Below are positions 1-12,989 of a DNA stretch of 64,000 bases, in pieces (within the stretch, counting starts at the first letter, position 1; the number at the start of each line of letters is the position of its first letter). The DNA lies in contig WARS01000032.1 of assembly GCA_008933995.1 (NCBI GenBank), forward strand, positions 6,495,133 through 6,559,132, given 5' to 3'. Under the pieces are notes generated by a model. That model was not told the DNA's origin and ran no database searches. It saw only the letters and a list, made by a program, of their open reading frames with translations. This stretch comes from Datnioides undecimradiatus. Its lineage: Eukaryota; Chordata; Actinopteri; Lobotiformes; Datnioididae. Position numbers and translations under genes: made by a program.

Positions 1-294
1 AAGCTCCTGTAACACAGCGCGAGCATTTAGCTCTTATACATCCACATCAGAAGACTCTGATTGCTTGTCGGTATACAGGCGTGACCAGAGATATTTCATC
101 AAGAACACTGATGGTCACATTATGCAGACGCAGTTCAGTATAAAGCTATCAGAAAAGCACATCTCATAAACAAATGCAAAGAGGGGCACACAGATGCGCA
201 GCTAATCACTTAGAGCAGCAAGAATAATTGGGCCACATTGATTGTGCTTATCTGGTCGTCCATAAACTCGGCTACAAAGTGTACTGTGAGTTTC

Positions 295-295
<1 letters not shown>

Positions 296-343
<48 letters not shown>
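296..343. repeat. (GT)n microsatellite, about 24 units
   Basis: This is an uninterrupted GT run on the + strand. The His-Thr repeats in the overlapping minus-strand frame are its translation, so that frame was not called as a gene. Confidence 0.95.
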
Positions 344-347
<4 letters not shown>

Positions 348-1274
348 CCCCGGCTCTCAGGTCTATTTGCATGATTAATCTGTTTATCATTCCATGGTGA
401 GGCAAAAGGTCAGAACAATAGGAAGATATTTCAGTTTCATTTTAAATTTTCTTTTCTCCAACCACACTTAATGGACCGGAATTAAATTTAAAGAATGGTT
501 TTCAATTTATAACAATATGAGTCTTATTTTCAGAGTTTTTCTATTGGGTTTAGTAGCAACAGTGTTCCACTCACCATGTTGAGAACTGCAAATGAAACAA
601 TATTTGTGGTTGTAATAATCCGTAATTATCCTTTAAATACAGTTTAAAGTTAAAGCCCTGAGATTTTTATGAAATCAAACCCCCTTTTTTGATGCTAACT
701 ACAATGGGTGTAAAAATGTATGTATTTGTCCAAAACCAGGTCGTACGTTATCGTTATCGTACATCAGCTGTTGCATGACAGTCTAGTCAATGACACTAGA
801 CAATGTGCACATATCAACATGCCTTCATGTGTACCTGTGTCAAACACAATTGTGCTCAGTTTAATCTGCAAAAGACAATTTCATACTGAGCTGTATTTTA
901 GGTTTCCCTGAAGCAAGGCAACCGTTATAAGGCTTATGGGAAATGCAGATCTTCAGTACAAGCGGGTAAACCTTGAGTATGAACAGCAAATGGCTGCAGA
1001 CTTGCGTACACACCCTGCAGTTTGACATTACCCGGCAGCCTTTATTTAGTATACGGTCAGAACGATGAAATGCTAAACTCACCGGTGTTTGTGTGCATGT
1101 GTCCACTCCAAAAAAATGGCAAGGGACATTTTTAGATGTAGTGTAGTGGCTTGTGGCTGAGGGTGGGGGTTGAAGTGGCTTTGGCAGCAGCGTGTTTATT
1201 GACTTGGCAAAAGAGCAGTGGAGCCTCATGACTTAAACATGAAGTAAGACTGTAATAAGTGTGCGTGCATTTTG

Positions 1275-1299
1275 GTGTGTGTGTGTGTGTGTGTGTGTG
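1275..1299. repeat. (GT)n microsatellite
   Basis: This is an uninterrupted GT run of about 12 units. A short TC-rich run follows at about 1360-1392. Confidence 0.9.
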
Positions 1300-4200
1300 A
1301 GTCTGTTTCGGTACTTTTCACGAAAGGAACCATGCTAAACCCATTACAACAAACAGTCTGTCTGTCTCTCTCTCTCTCTCTCGCTCTGTCTCTAACTGGG
1401 TCAGTAGTAGACTTTTCTTTTCTCAATTGCTGGGTTCAAGTGTAAACACAGAGACAACAAACACACATCTGCCTGCATGTTCTGTGGACAACCACCTGTG
1501 TATTTCCACTCTGTTTCCATACAGTTGTAATAGTGGGGAAATGCTCCAGGGCAACCCATCAGTTAGGCCAACTCTGCACCCGTCCAACAAGGCCCCTGCT
1601 GTGTTTGACTCAAATAGTACGGCTTTAAAAGACACAGCAAGAGTCTGCGTTGTTGATACTTATCCAGCAGGTCCAGTTCAAATGTTCATATTATTCTGAA
1701 ACAGGATTCTGCCTGTCTGGAAAGTTAATGGAGTGCCAATCATTTAAAGCTCTGTCTGTGCAATTGTGTGGTGCAAAGTTTTCTGCCAGGATCACACACC
1801 TGCACATATTGGATAGGCTGACGCAATGTGCTGCCAAATAAGCTTACATTGTGTTGCAGCAAAAATTGAGCCAAGTAAGACTTTTTTGCTGGTTGATTGC
1901 TGTAGCTCTGGCACAGGCAACATGTAAGAGGAGGCAGAAGTAAAAGGATTTCAATAAGACAAGGTCAATTACCAGGCTTGCAGTTTGGCAACGCGTGGGC
2001 GGACGAGCATTACACACAAACAAAGCCCAGAAGGACAAGGGCAGGATAACAGGTCACAGGCAAGCAGCACGTGATAATATGTCTGACAGATCACAGGAAA
2101 GTTTTTAAGGACAGGAACAGGGACATGGCTAGCAGGTCAGAGGAGAATGCTGCTGACAGGATTTAGGAGCTTTGACTGGTACATAAGAGTAATACACTAT
2201 CAATCTGGCAGGAGACGGATACGTAGGCTAGGTTGCCACTTCATTAGGAACAAGAGGCAAAAGCTAAACTAATTGAATACAACAGGTGGGCAATAAGCTC
2301 TCTTTTCACACAGATTTTATTGTTTTGTCTCTGTTTAAAGTGTTTTATGGAGGAGCTGATTCAATTTTCTGATGATTTTGGAGGTTGAAGTGTATTGGTG
2401 CTGTTACCAGAGAGGTGTTACTGTTGTTGAGCCTACAATTGATCACCCGATGGGTGGACGAAATAATAAAGACACTTTAAGCATGAACTGTTGTCTTAGA
2501 TTGCATTGGGTTTATCCATGTAATAAACTAGCTGGAAAGGGAAAAGGGAAGTGCTAGATGTGGTGATTGGCAAACAGCAGAACTCTGAAGGTATCTGGTG
2601 GAAAAGTAAGGAATGGAAGAATCTGAAAAGTATAAAAATTCAAGCAGCCCTCTGGATAAAAGAGAAAGAGAGAGCAGGTGTCACCATGACAGTGACCTTG
2701 TGTTTTTTTCCCCCAGAGCCCACTGTGTGGGTCCCACACTGCAGCAACACAGCGGTCACACTGAATGAATGTGGAGGCTTTTTCCTCAGATGTGCTGGTT
2801 ATCTGAGGATGAGCAATGCAGTTGGATCAAATTTACAACTTCACATCATGGAGAGAAAGCTTTTCATTAATGTTTTTCAACCTAAATCCAAATTTATATC
2901 AGGCGTTCCAAAAAAACAAAAATACTACAGCTGTAGTCACATACAACTGTGGTGGTTGCATTTGCTGAGCTGAGCTGAGTCAATGAATTGCATGTTTATG
3001 TCTGCTGTAATCTAAAATCTACAACTGACATCTTTTACTGAAAGTTCAAAACAGTGTGGTTCATTCTAAATATAGAAGCTGTTCACTCACCACGAAAGAG
3101 TTTGACAACAACAAGGCAAGTGTTACAATTACACCAGCCTGCTCTGTCTGAGATGGTGCATCTACAGTAACATAACTGCCAGAGACGGCAGCCTAAGAGG
3201 CCTCTGTGGGACTGCTTAATGTAGATGTGGTCAAATACTGTAAGTTAGTTGCTGAACACAGTGAATGTGCACGCGGCTACATGGACATAGTTAATGTTTT
3301 ACATGTGTACACACCAATACGCTACATCTCTCACAGACATGCAGCCATGCACACAACCAATTTACACTCACACCAACCCTGAGGCAATCAGCCAGAGGTT
3401 AGCTTGTTGATTTAGCTGAAAGCAGCCATGAATGAATAAGTAATGGCACAGTAAGACAGGATTCTTGACTTGCACCGGATTTAAACTTTGCACATGTGCA
3501 ATATGTGTTGAATTATTAGGGTGGATTCAATGGAAGGTCTGAGACAGAGGACATATGCTCACACTCACACACACAGACATGCATGCATATGTATAAAGTC
3601 ATTTTTCACTTTGCAATTTGTGTTGTGACAGCTTCTCTGTAGATGGTTATGACCTGAATTAACTGAACATTGACACCCACCTGCACACACACACACACAT
3701 ACACACACGCATACTCGAGAATCATCCGTCCCCGGAAGTCAGTGACCGTGAGTTGACCTCGATCACCACGGGACTCCTTGGCTCCACAGTGAAAGGGCAA
3801 CATGGATCTATCTGTTGAGCACATGGACCGCACCAGACACAAACCGCACTCTAAACATTGCTGGCTTTCAGACACACACAACACTAGATCAATCCCCACC
3901 AAGAGTACACATCAAATCATGGTTTCATTTTCTACGTGGGGAGCCATTTGCAAAATCCTTCATCCTACATGTGCATTTCTAATGCAGCCACGTTTAAGAT
4001 AAGAGCTGAATAGCTTAGCAGGGCCTCTGCCTCCGCTGCCTTCATCTTGCTACAATTATCATCTAATGTGACAGGTGACATTTTCTACCACGCTGGGCCA
4101 GGCTCTTGTTGAGCATTCAAATGCATGATAATAGAGTATAACTGAAAAAGACCATTTACTTCTGTCTGCACTCAAAAACACATTACATGTGGGCATCTTT

Positions 4201-5566
4201 TCAGTGCCTTAGTGAATGCCATGCATATTTGTATGTAAAAAAAAAAAAAAGCAGGGAGGAAGGCAGGGCTCTGGTGGAAAACGGTTTCACACAGGTTTGA
4301 AGGAAGTAATCGAAGAGGAGAAAATAGCTCTCTGTAAGTGGTCCTTCTGCTGGAGCCAAGACCAGAGCCTCCATGGGGAGCATCTTCTGTCAGTCTGAAA
4401 AACAAAAGAAAGTGGAAGACTGTTTAACAAATTTACTTACTGGAAATTAAAACTGCACTGTACACCTTTTACACTGTATCTAATTATAGGATAAGACATT
4501 ATAGACATTATTGTTCATATTATATATTTTATGCTTCCATAAAATACAACCTGTTTCTTTCATAAAGCTGTACCAGCTTTTGCATCTCATCTCAATTACA
4601 GCCCTTGTGCAACCTGGACACAGTTCACTGACAAGCAACATGGAGGGTTCCACAGCGCTGGTCTACACAACCAAAGAATACCTGATCCATTGCCCCATAT
4701 GAACTATGGAGAATGTCAGCAGTATGTGAGAACTACTCAGTGTGTTTGGATGTATTAACACTATTAACAACATGCTCTCTCCCTTGCTGTAAATCTTCTG
4801 AACAATGACCCACCTCTATTCACGTCGGCCCAATTGAACATTAAACAGACTTTCTACTTGCTTGGAGCCTGCAAAGCAAAGTCTGATGGAGCGCTCAGAG
4901 ATTTAGGCTTAGTATTTATTTAACACAGTCTGTTGTTTTATAAAATGTTCCATTTACAGGTTGATATATTTTGCAGCTGTATATTTCCAAAGAGGGAAGG
5001 TAAGGGGTTTGAGGCATCTCACGTGTGGTATGACTTACAACTGAACATTTAGCCCACTTTTAACAAGAACATAATGAGATGCATATTGTGTATCACCTTT
5101 CAGCCTGAAAATACAGAGATATGATTTCTTTGGTCCACATCGTCCAGCCTGACTGGAGAGGTGGGCGCTTCACACTCACTGAATGTTTTTACATCACATC
5201 CAAAAACTTGCCATCTTCGAGAGGAACTGCCAGTGCTACCAATTCAAATCTGAATGTTCAAACGCATGTATGTTTCCATTATAGCTGAAATACTTCATTT
5301 CCCATTATATTCTACAAAGCTTGCTGTCCGTCTAGCCTTTCAATATAAATTGGCTCAATTGCAGCCAACACTAGCTGTCAGTCATGACGGTCTGTGTGTG
5401 TTTTCAGAACTGTATGCTGCCAGCTGCACATACAGTCTTGTAAAAAGTGCACAGTGGCTTGCAAAGACACTTGACAAGCCAGAGCAGCCACTACTCTCAT
5501 GGTCCCTCTGCTCACATTAACACACAGGTCATCTCTGGCCCACATACACTCCTAATTAATGTAACG

Positions 5567-5965
5567 AGGTAGAAAGAGGGAGGGGACAGCACGAGAGAGT
5601 GACAATGTAAGAGAGCAAGAGAGAGAGAAAAAGCAAATGTGAGAGCAAAAGAAAAGCAAGGTTAGGAAGGTCTCTCTGTACAAGCAAGACACCCTCATTA
5701 CCACATAATCTTTGAAAGGCTGTGAAAAGAGAAAGACGGGAAAGAAATGAGAGACACGGAGGGTTGGAGGAGATTCAATTTGCATTGACGAGGTGTCAGC
5801 AGAGCTCTAAGCTAGTTGTTTAAACCTGCATCTGGGGCTGGGAGGCAGGGGTGGAGAGAGAGAAAGGGAGTGGTGGGAGGAACAGGAGGCTGAGGTACAA
5901 GATTAGAGGTGAGAGGGGCAGAAAAGAGAGAGATGGACAAGAGTAGAGAGAAAGAGGGCAAGAGG
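5567..5965. repeat. Purine-rich (GA-rich) tract
   Basis: About 400 bases are strongly biased to A and G on the + strand, with many GAGAG and GGGAG motifs but no fixed repeat unit. The Phe/Leu/Ser-rich minus-strand frames over it reflect composition only. Confidence 0.7.
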
Positions 5966-7829
5966 TCTCGAAAACAGTGGTCATTAGCAGGCAGAACACA
6001 AGCCCCAAGAAAGACACCTATGCACACACATGCTGCTCCTCAGTAGGCTAAGCACATAGTCTTGATAGTGCATTGTAATTAATATTTCATAGGCTGTCTC
6101 TTGCAGGTGGAGGGAAATAAAGACTAGATGGAAAGATGCAAAAAGAAAGAAACAAATACATGAAGGGAGACAAATGTGCAAATAATTCCTTTATATGTGC
6201 ATGTGCAAATTCACATGTACTCGCATGTATTACACACGTTTGCATATAGCTGTGCATGTCCGTGTGTGCGTGCAGGCACAGGTGTATATTTATCTGAATA
6301 ACCTACAGTTTAAACTGGTGATCCATGCCAAAATGACCTTTATAGTTTTATAAAGATGGAGCTGTGCCAAGACTGTTGAAATATGTCAGATAAAAAGTTA
6401 AAGACTGCTTGGGTTAAATCTTCTTTACATTGAGGGATAAAAACTGATTAAAGATTGACTGATACTGGCAGAGAATTGCATTATGATGAGGGCCCCAACA
6501 CAAGGCTCTCACATTTTTTACCACCAAGCTTATTCTATAACAATTTTAGCCGTGGGCGTTTTGTGTCAATCAGTCATCCAAGTGAAAAACAGCAGCGTAA
6601 ATAAGCATATAATGAAAAACAAGTTGGCCATGCAGCAACACAAGGGCCAGGCCATTCCATCGGTGGCTCTGCTGTGTTTCCAGCTCTTTGTTTTGAGCAT
6701 ATTGTCTGTTGCCGTTCCCCAACGGCCACTTTCCTCCAGCAGCATTCATGAAAGATTGACACGGTAGAAACTGGCTGAGTGGCACAGGGTCTCTAGAGCC
6801 GCTTAGATCAATGGGTGTCCTTTGAGCCTTCCTGCATTTCGAGTGGCATGGGGACCAAAGAAGGAGGAGAAAACAGATTACCATAGCATTAATAAAACAA
6901 ACCGTAATCTGAAACAAGAGCAAAAACAAAAGGCTGCGTCCGTGTTTTCCCCCAGGAAGAGTCCATGCCCGCAGTCTGCGTCTGTCACATACACACGAGC
7001 ACAGACAGGCCCGCACACGAACACACGTATGCATCCATGCTTGTAATGGCATTGTTCTTCAGAAAGGTTCATTCATCCCAGTTCAGCATGCTGTGATGGA
7101 AGGAGGGAGAGAGGGAGGTGAAAGAGAGATGAGCCAGAAAAGAGAGAAAAAAGGAAATGTCAGAAGGACGTGTGGCAACACACGGTGGAGAGCAGCTACA
7201 TCAACTGTGTGACCATGAGGAGAAATTAATAGATGAAGGTAAGGAATCGAGAGATGTATAGCAATAAATACACAGAATGAGACGCTGATGTAGTGTCTGT
7301 TACTCAAATGGGTTGGATGACAAGGAATATATTATCAAAGAATCAGAATCAAGTAATTTTATAAATTAAAGCAATTTAATATTTTAATATTTGTTTAATA
7401 TTGTGTTTTACTGACAGATCCATTTTGGTGGGATAACACTGCTGTTTGGGTCCCTAGGTCATGTTTGACGATGATCCGTGACACAAAGAGTTTGACTCAG
7501 ATTTTGATGCTTGATGTCTTCTGAAAAACAAGCAACTTCACAGACATTACATTACAAGGGGTCATATAACAGCCCGTATTCAGTCCCCAACATAAATTCT
7601 GTATACTTACAACAGTTATACCTCACAGCTCCTGCATGCTCGTCACTGGGCTGTGCCTTGTTAAGGTACAACAGACACAGTCCAACAACATTGTGATGGC
7701 ACCTAGAACAGCGCTTTAAGTATTAATGTTGCTGCAAAGAGGAGGCATCTTCATTCAGGCAGTGGAGAAAATCTCTACGATCACCACAGTTTCGAGGCAG
7801 GCGCCCACCTGAGTTACACCTAAAAACAT

Positions 7830-8030
7830 GTTTTGTGAGATCACAGTGACCTTGACCTGTGACCACCAACTTCTAATCAGTTCATTCTTGAATCTTTCAA
7901 ATGCTCCAAGAGAACATTTGTGCCAAATTTGAACAATTTTCTTTTTGGACATTCACAAAATTTCGAGAAAGGGACAGGCATACAACCCAAAACCATGGCT
8001 GTTGCCACCATGGAGGCAAAAACACTGCTG
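7830..8030 (+). repeat. Teleost interspersed repeat (GACCTTGACC type)
   Basis: The block reads GATCACAGTGACCTTGACC, GACCACCAACTTCTAATCAG, TGTGCCAAATTTGAACAAT, GGACAGGCATACAACCC and ends near CCACCATGGAGGCAAAAAC. The order GACCTTGACC - TTTGACCACC - TAATCAGTTCAT - TTGTGCCAAATTTG - GGACGG..CAACCC - GCCTCCGGCCAC..GGAGGCA is one I recognise from many teleost genomic sequences. It is non-coding and diverged here. Ends are approximate. Confidence 0.6.
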
Positions 8031-11000
8031 CATATATTCAAACAAGGACTTGTTAACATACTTGACAAACCTTAGAATCTTCTACACCTTTTCAAGTACT
8101 TTAAGATCTCAGCAGGCGGGCCTCCTCGTTATTCCAAGAACAAGGACTAAATCCTCAAGAGTGGTCTCCCAAAGCACTCACTTTCCTCAGAATATATCCC
8201 TAACTGCCATCAGGAAAGGTGGCACTCTTGCCATCTTTAAAACTCAATTCTCTCTAATTATCCTTTTTTTTAAATATGTTGAAAGTGGAGCATGAAAGTG
8301 ATATTTGGGCTTTGCCAGGGTTTAACTAGGTTTTCATTTCATTAACTGATCCTGAGATACACTGATCCTGCTAACAGCTAATTAACCTCCTGTTCAGGTA
8401 AGTCTGCAACATGGCCATCCACCCTTGGCAGACAAAGTAGTTTATGTAGGACTGTATTAGGGGAAAGCAGGGTTATATTCAAGAACATGTCATTTGAGGA
8501 CAGCAAATATACTTAATTTTAATTAATAACTGAAATAAGACTTTTTAATAAGACTAAAATAAGAAAAAATAACACCGTCCTCTTAGAATAGAAGTTGCCA
8601 CAAATCACAAATATTTTATTAAAATCCTCAGAAAAAATATTACCCAACACTATGACTATAGAGTAAAACATGAATGTACTGTACTGTGTCCTTTTGACTT
8701 GCTCCAAGCCAGCATTCAGTGGTTAGCACAATTCCTGATCCACCTTGACAAAAAATTACAGTCAGCCTCTGGCAAACTCCCGCCAGTGCTTCATGTCCCA
8801 GTTTGGTGCACCATAGTTAAGTCACTAAAATATAAAAAGAACATAGATAAAGACAAGGACTGCAGCACCTCAGGAAAATGTTATTTTGCTGGCACAAAGC
8901 GGCATCTTGCCCTGCACGTCAGTGCAAAAATAGAGCCCACATGAAGAGACAGACAGAGAAGGAGACAGACCTTGTGTGGTCCAGTGCAGCCGCTGTGAGC
9001 AGACGGCAAATGAGAGCATCTTCATTGTGATTCAGGGCTGTTGTTGTGTTTTGGTGTTTTTTGGGTCCTCTGCCGTGACTGGAGCATATGGCCCGGCTTA
9101 ATCAAGCTAACGATTCCCTCCGCCCTTCTCATTAAACATTACCAAATGGAGTCTTACTTCACATAAACATACCAGCAAATACAGCCATATTAATATTCGG
9201 CCGATCATTCCAAGCACAAACCAGTGGGTCGGTGACATTTACTTAACTAACTTGGCTGGTATTTACCCGTATCACATAGGGGACTGGTGGAAGACGAGGC
9301 AGATGGTGCATCTAATTGTCTGAGCTGGATTCCATTTCTTCGCTGTCTCTGACTTCATTTTTATTTGAGAATCGCACGTGTAACAGTCGTAAGTGGGTTT
9401 TCCACTGGAATAGGCATGTGACAGAAATGAAAAGCTATTCCAAAGAGACCCTGAAAACATGTAAATTATAGAAGCCCGAGCCACTGTGTAGCCACCATGT
9501 CTTTGTCTACTGCTTTTTAATGGAAATGATGTGCAAATGGGTTTCTGCAAAGCCAGTACAACCAAATGGTTCCCAAACAATCACAGTCCCCCTTCCAATC
9601 TTTCTCTTTTTCTACTTTTTTTACTCTGTGAAGGAGGAGCGTGTCCAACAGCTAATGTTAGACTCTGGATACAGACACATCTCAGTAAGGCATGGCAACT
9701 TCTTTGGAGGAATAAACGAAAAAAAAAAAAAGTGTAGTGGAAAACTGGCTTTTCCTTAAATTGTCAGACACAGAGGAAGAGAAGGAACAAAGAAAAGAGG
9801 AGAGAAGACGAGGACAAATACTGGAAAAATGCGTTTGTCAGGGTGGTGAAGTCAGCAGGGAGAGTTTTGAGGAAAAGGGGCCGAACACTCGGAATGAAAT
9901 GAGGGGGGAAATTAATTTAGCTGGCAGTGGGCTGTCAGAAGTGGTGATAATAGCAGGAGGTGAGATGATGATAGCCTTCACATGCAAGTGCTTACTGTGC
10001 GCTGCTCAGGCATGCTCCTGTGCACACATGCATGCACACACAGACGGACACACACACTCATGCAAAACGTTGGCAAGTTGGGTTGACCACATATGACTAT
10101 TATAATGCACTGACAAAGTCACCCAGACGCACTCCCTCAAGCACACGAACACACAGTTAAATGCCTTTGCTGTATCAGTCCTCACAGATAAGGGAGCCCT
10201 TGCTGTGATGTCTTTTGAAAATGGGATTTTCCAACATTTCCCCTATTTCACAGATGTTGCATCTAGTGGCAGGGAGGAGCAACATTAAAGACAGATCTAG
10301 CAGACAGCAGGTTAGCGCTGTGGAGCTTGCAGAGTCTCTATGGGAGGCTACCTGTGTGTGATGTATTAAGATAGAGGGCGATGGAGGACAAGATAGAGAA
10401 ATATGGGCTCAGAGTAAGTATACAGCAAGATGAAAATACTGAAGACTGAATGCATCTATGGATTTCTTTTAACGTAAAAGCATGTGTTGGTTTTCTGCTT
10501 TTTATTCTCTTCTTGTATGTTTTTCCAAGTCCTAGTGCACACAAATGCACAAACATGAGAACATCTGCAGAAAACACTTGTCTCACTTCTGTCTTTCTGC
10601 CAGGTTTCCACTTCTTATACCACAGAATTCGGTGAGTGAAAGATGACACGTGAAGAGATGGTATCTAGTTTTCCAGAACATTAGCACCCTGCATGGTGTG
10701 GGGTAATGTTGCATCTCTAATGCCCACAGCCAGTCATGTTCACTAATGATGTTGAATCACCACCACAGGGTGCCTGCTAGTCACTCTGGTGATGGTGGTA
10801 TCAGTGGTGATGATGTTTGTCATGGGCACATTTAACGAGAAACACTTAGATGGTAATCATTGCATTGGCACAGCGATTCCATGGAGGGGTTATACCAGTC
10901 AAGGAAATCACACTGCCACCCAGCACCTTATAAAATCAGTGTCTTCCTCAAATTCAGCTGCCTGGTTTCTCTCCGTTATGAATGTCTCTTGTTGTCAAAG

Positions 11001-12750
11001 GATGAGATGTTTTTTTTGTGCTGCAAATGTTTTGATCTCAGCCTCAAAACTCTTGCCGTTCTCTTATCCTTACCCACTGAAGCGTAACATGCTCACTATT
11101 ACCTTGTCTGCTCCTCTCAGTTTATCTTTTCACCTGTCTCCAACTTCTTAGCTTTTTGATGTTTTAAGATTGCCCTCTATTTAGTCTATTTCCTCCAAGA
11201 CTCTGTTGTCTTCCGTGGTTCAGGTCCCCTCAAGCTCTCTGACTTATGTCATTAATTTCTCTATCTGTCCTATTCCCTCTATCCCTTTGGTCTTTCTCCT
11301 CTTGTCTTTTGGTTTCAGGTCATTATCATCCCCGGTTCCAGTCTGATATCATTCCATTTTTATTCCTCTTTACGAGAAACCATTTCTAAGGCTGGGGAGC
11401 CAAAGAGGAACTCTGGCGGCTTTCAAGCGACAATGGTCAGGGCGCTGAAAGCAATCTATATTCCAAAATGCTGCTGTTCAAAGTCGGACTTTCATGCTAG
11501 CTGAATAGAGGGCACCTTTTAACTCAGAGCCAGTAAAACTGTCATAAAGTTTTTTACTTAAATCTCTCATTCCCTTTTTAGCAGACAGAAAACTTGGATA
11601 TTAGGCATTGGAAAAGTCTTTTTACCACGCAGAAAAGTACTTGAAGGGTTAACTTTTACAAAATGCAGCAACCTCTGCTATTAATAAGAACCGTGCACAT
11701 TACAACATACTGGAGTTTGATTTTATATGATTGAAATATTTAAGAGCTAAAGGTAAGGGAACAGAGACACACAGAGAGGAATTAAAAAAAAATATGCCAT
11801 TTTCACTTTGATTCCATTTAAGAGCCATTTCCCAATAACTTGCTCCATGTTTTTATGGAGAAACATACCTTTATTGTTTGGAGTTATTGTTTCCAGTAAA
11901 ATGGCTTTGGCTTTCTCTCAGCCTCTAAGAGTCTTTATTAGTTTTTAAAAGTGGCAATTACCCTTTAAAGGTCAAACAGCCAATCAGGCCACTTCCCTTC
12001 ACTGGCACCTTTTAATGACCTTGCTGTGGCACACATTAATGGCCTGGGAATCTATGGGATCCCTATGAGAGACACTTACTGCTTCATTTACATTTAGCCT
12101 ATGTACATCCATTTGCTGTCCACCCAGTACATTCCTATGTTCCCATCACTCCACTGCTAAGTCAAATCTAGAGGAACATAATTCACTTATGTCTACTCTA
12201 TGCTGTGACGCATTTCTGCCCAAGTATTAACTGAAACAATTACAGCAATTAGTTTGCAAAAATGTGTCAAATTCAAAATGCTACATGCTGCACAAACAAC
12301 ACATGTACAGTAATTAAACAGCAAAGCAGCCAATTTATAATTCATGGTGCAGTACTGATGTGAAATACATGTACAAACAGAAAAACTACACATCACAGCG
12401 CAAGTGTTCAGTCGCACTGCTATTCCCAAAGGTCGCACTGCTAGGAACAAAAGATTCACTTCTCTCTTCTTTCCTGTCCTCTAGCAGAGCACCAGTCCTC
12501 ATTCATACTGCAATCATAGTCAGAGTGAGGGATAGGCGCACACACACGCTTCCGTGCACACACAGGTGCCCACACAGATGGGTAAACACAGTTGCATTAG
12601 AGTCAAGTACACTGGCATGCAACAAGAGGGGCATACAGTAACACATGGGTGCGGGTGCACACACATACACATACTCATGCCAATCAGCAAGCTTGTCAGA
12701 TGCAAGGAATGACAGCTCTGTAATCAGCAGGTAATGATGGGACCACCACA

Positions 12751-12813
12751 GAGAGGAGAGGAGAGGAGAGGAGAGGAGAGGAGAGGAGAGGAGAAGAGAG
12801 GAGAGGAGAGGAG
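12751..12813. repeat. (GAGAG)n pentanucleotide microsatellite, about 12 units
   Basis: Tandem GAGAG units run with one substitution (GAAGAG) near 12793. The same bases give the Arg/Gly/Glu or Leu/Ser repeats seen in frames on both strands. Confidence 0.93.
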
Positions 12814-12936
12814 CGGGAATGAGCTGTCACAAGGCCCTTCAAAGCAGCATAGGGGGGCTGAATCTGAATTGGATCGCAGAGTTTCAATGAGAGCCTGTCA
12901 GCACCAGGTGCTTGCTGAATGCCGCCCCCACCCCAC

Positions 12937-12938
<2 letters not shown>

Positions 12939-12986
<48 letters not shown>
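12939..12986. repeat. (AC)n microsatellite, 24 units
   Basis: This is an uninterrupted AC run 125 bp after the GAGAG array, making a compound microsatellite region. Confidence 0.95.

Positions 12987-12989
<3 letters not shown>

Larger units (their letters stand above)
1..7829. other. Intergenic sequence, no gene supported
   Basis: Apart from two microsatellites and the GA-rich tract, I see no exon with splice signals and recognisable protein, no RNA gene and no promoter I can defend. Frames up to 160 codons (6570-7052, minus) have no domain, no family similarity and unlikely composition. Confidence 0.6.

Noticed and set aside
6570-7052. A 160-codon minus-strand frame
   Set aside because: No recognisable protein, no splice context and overlapping frames of similar length on both strands, as expected by chance.
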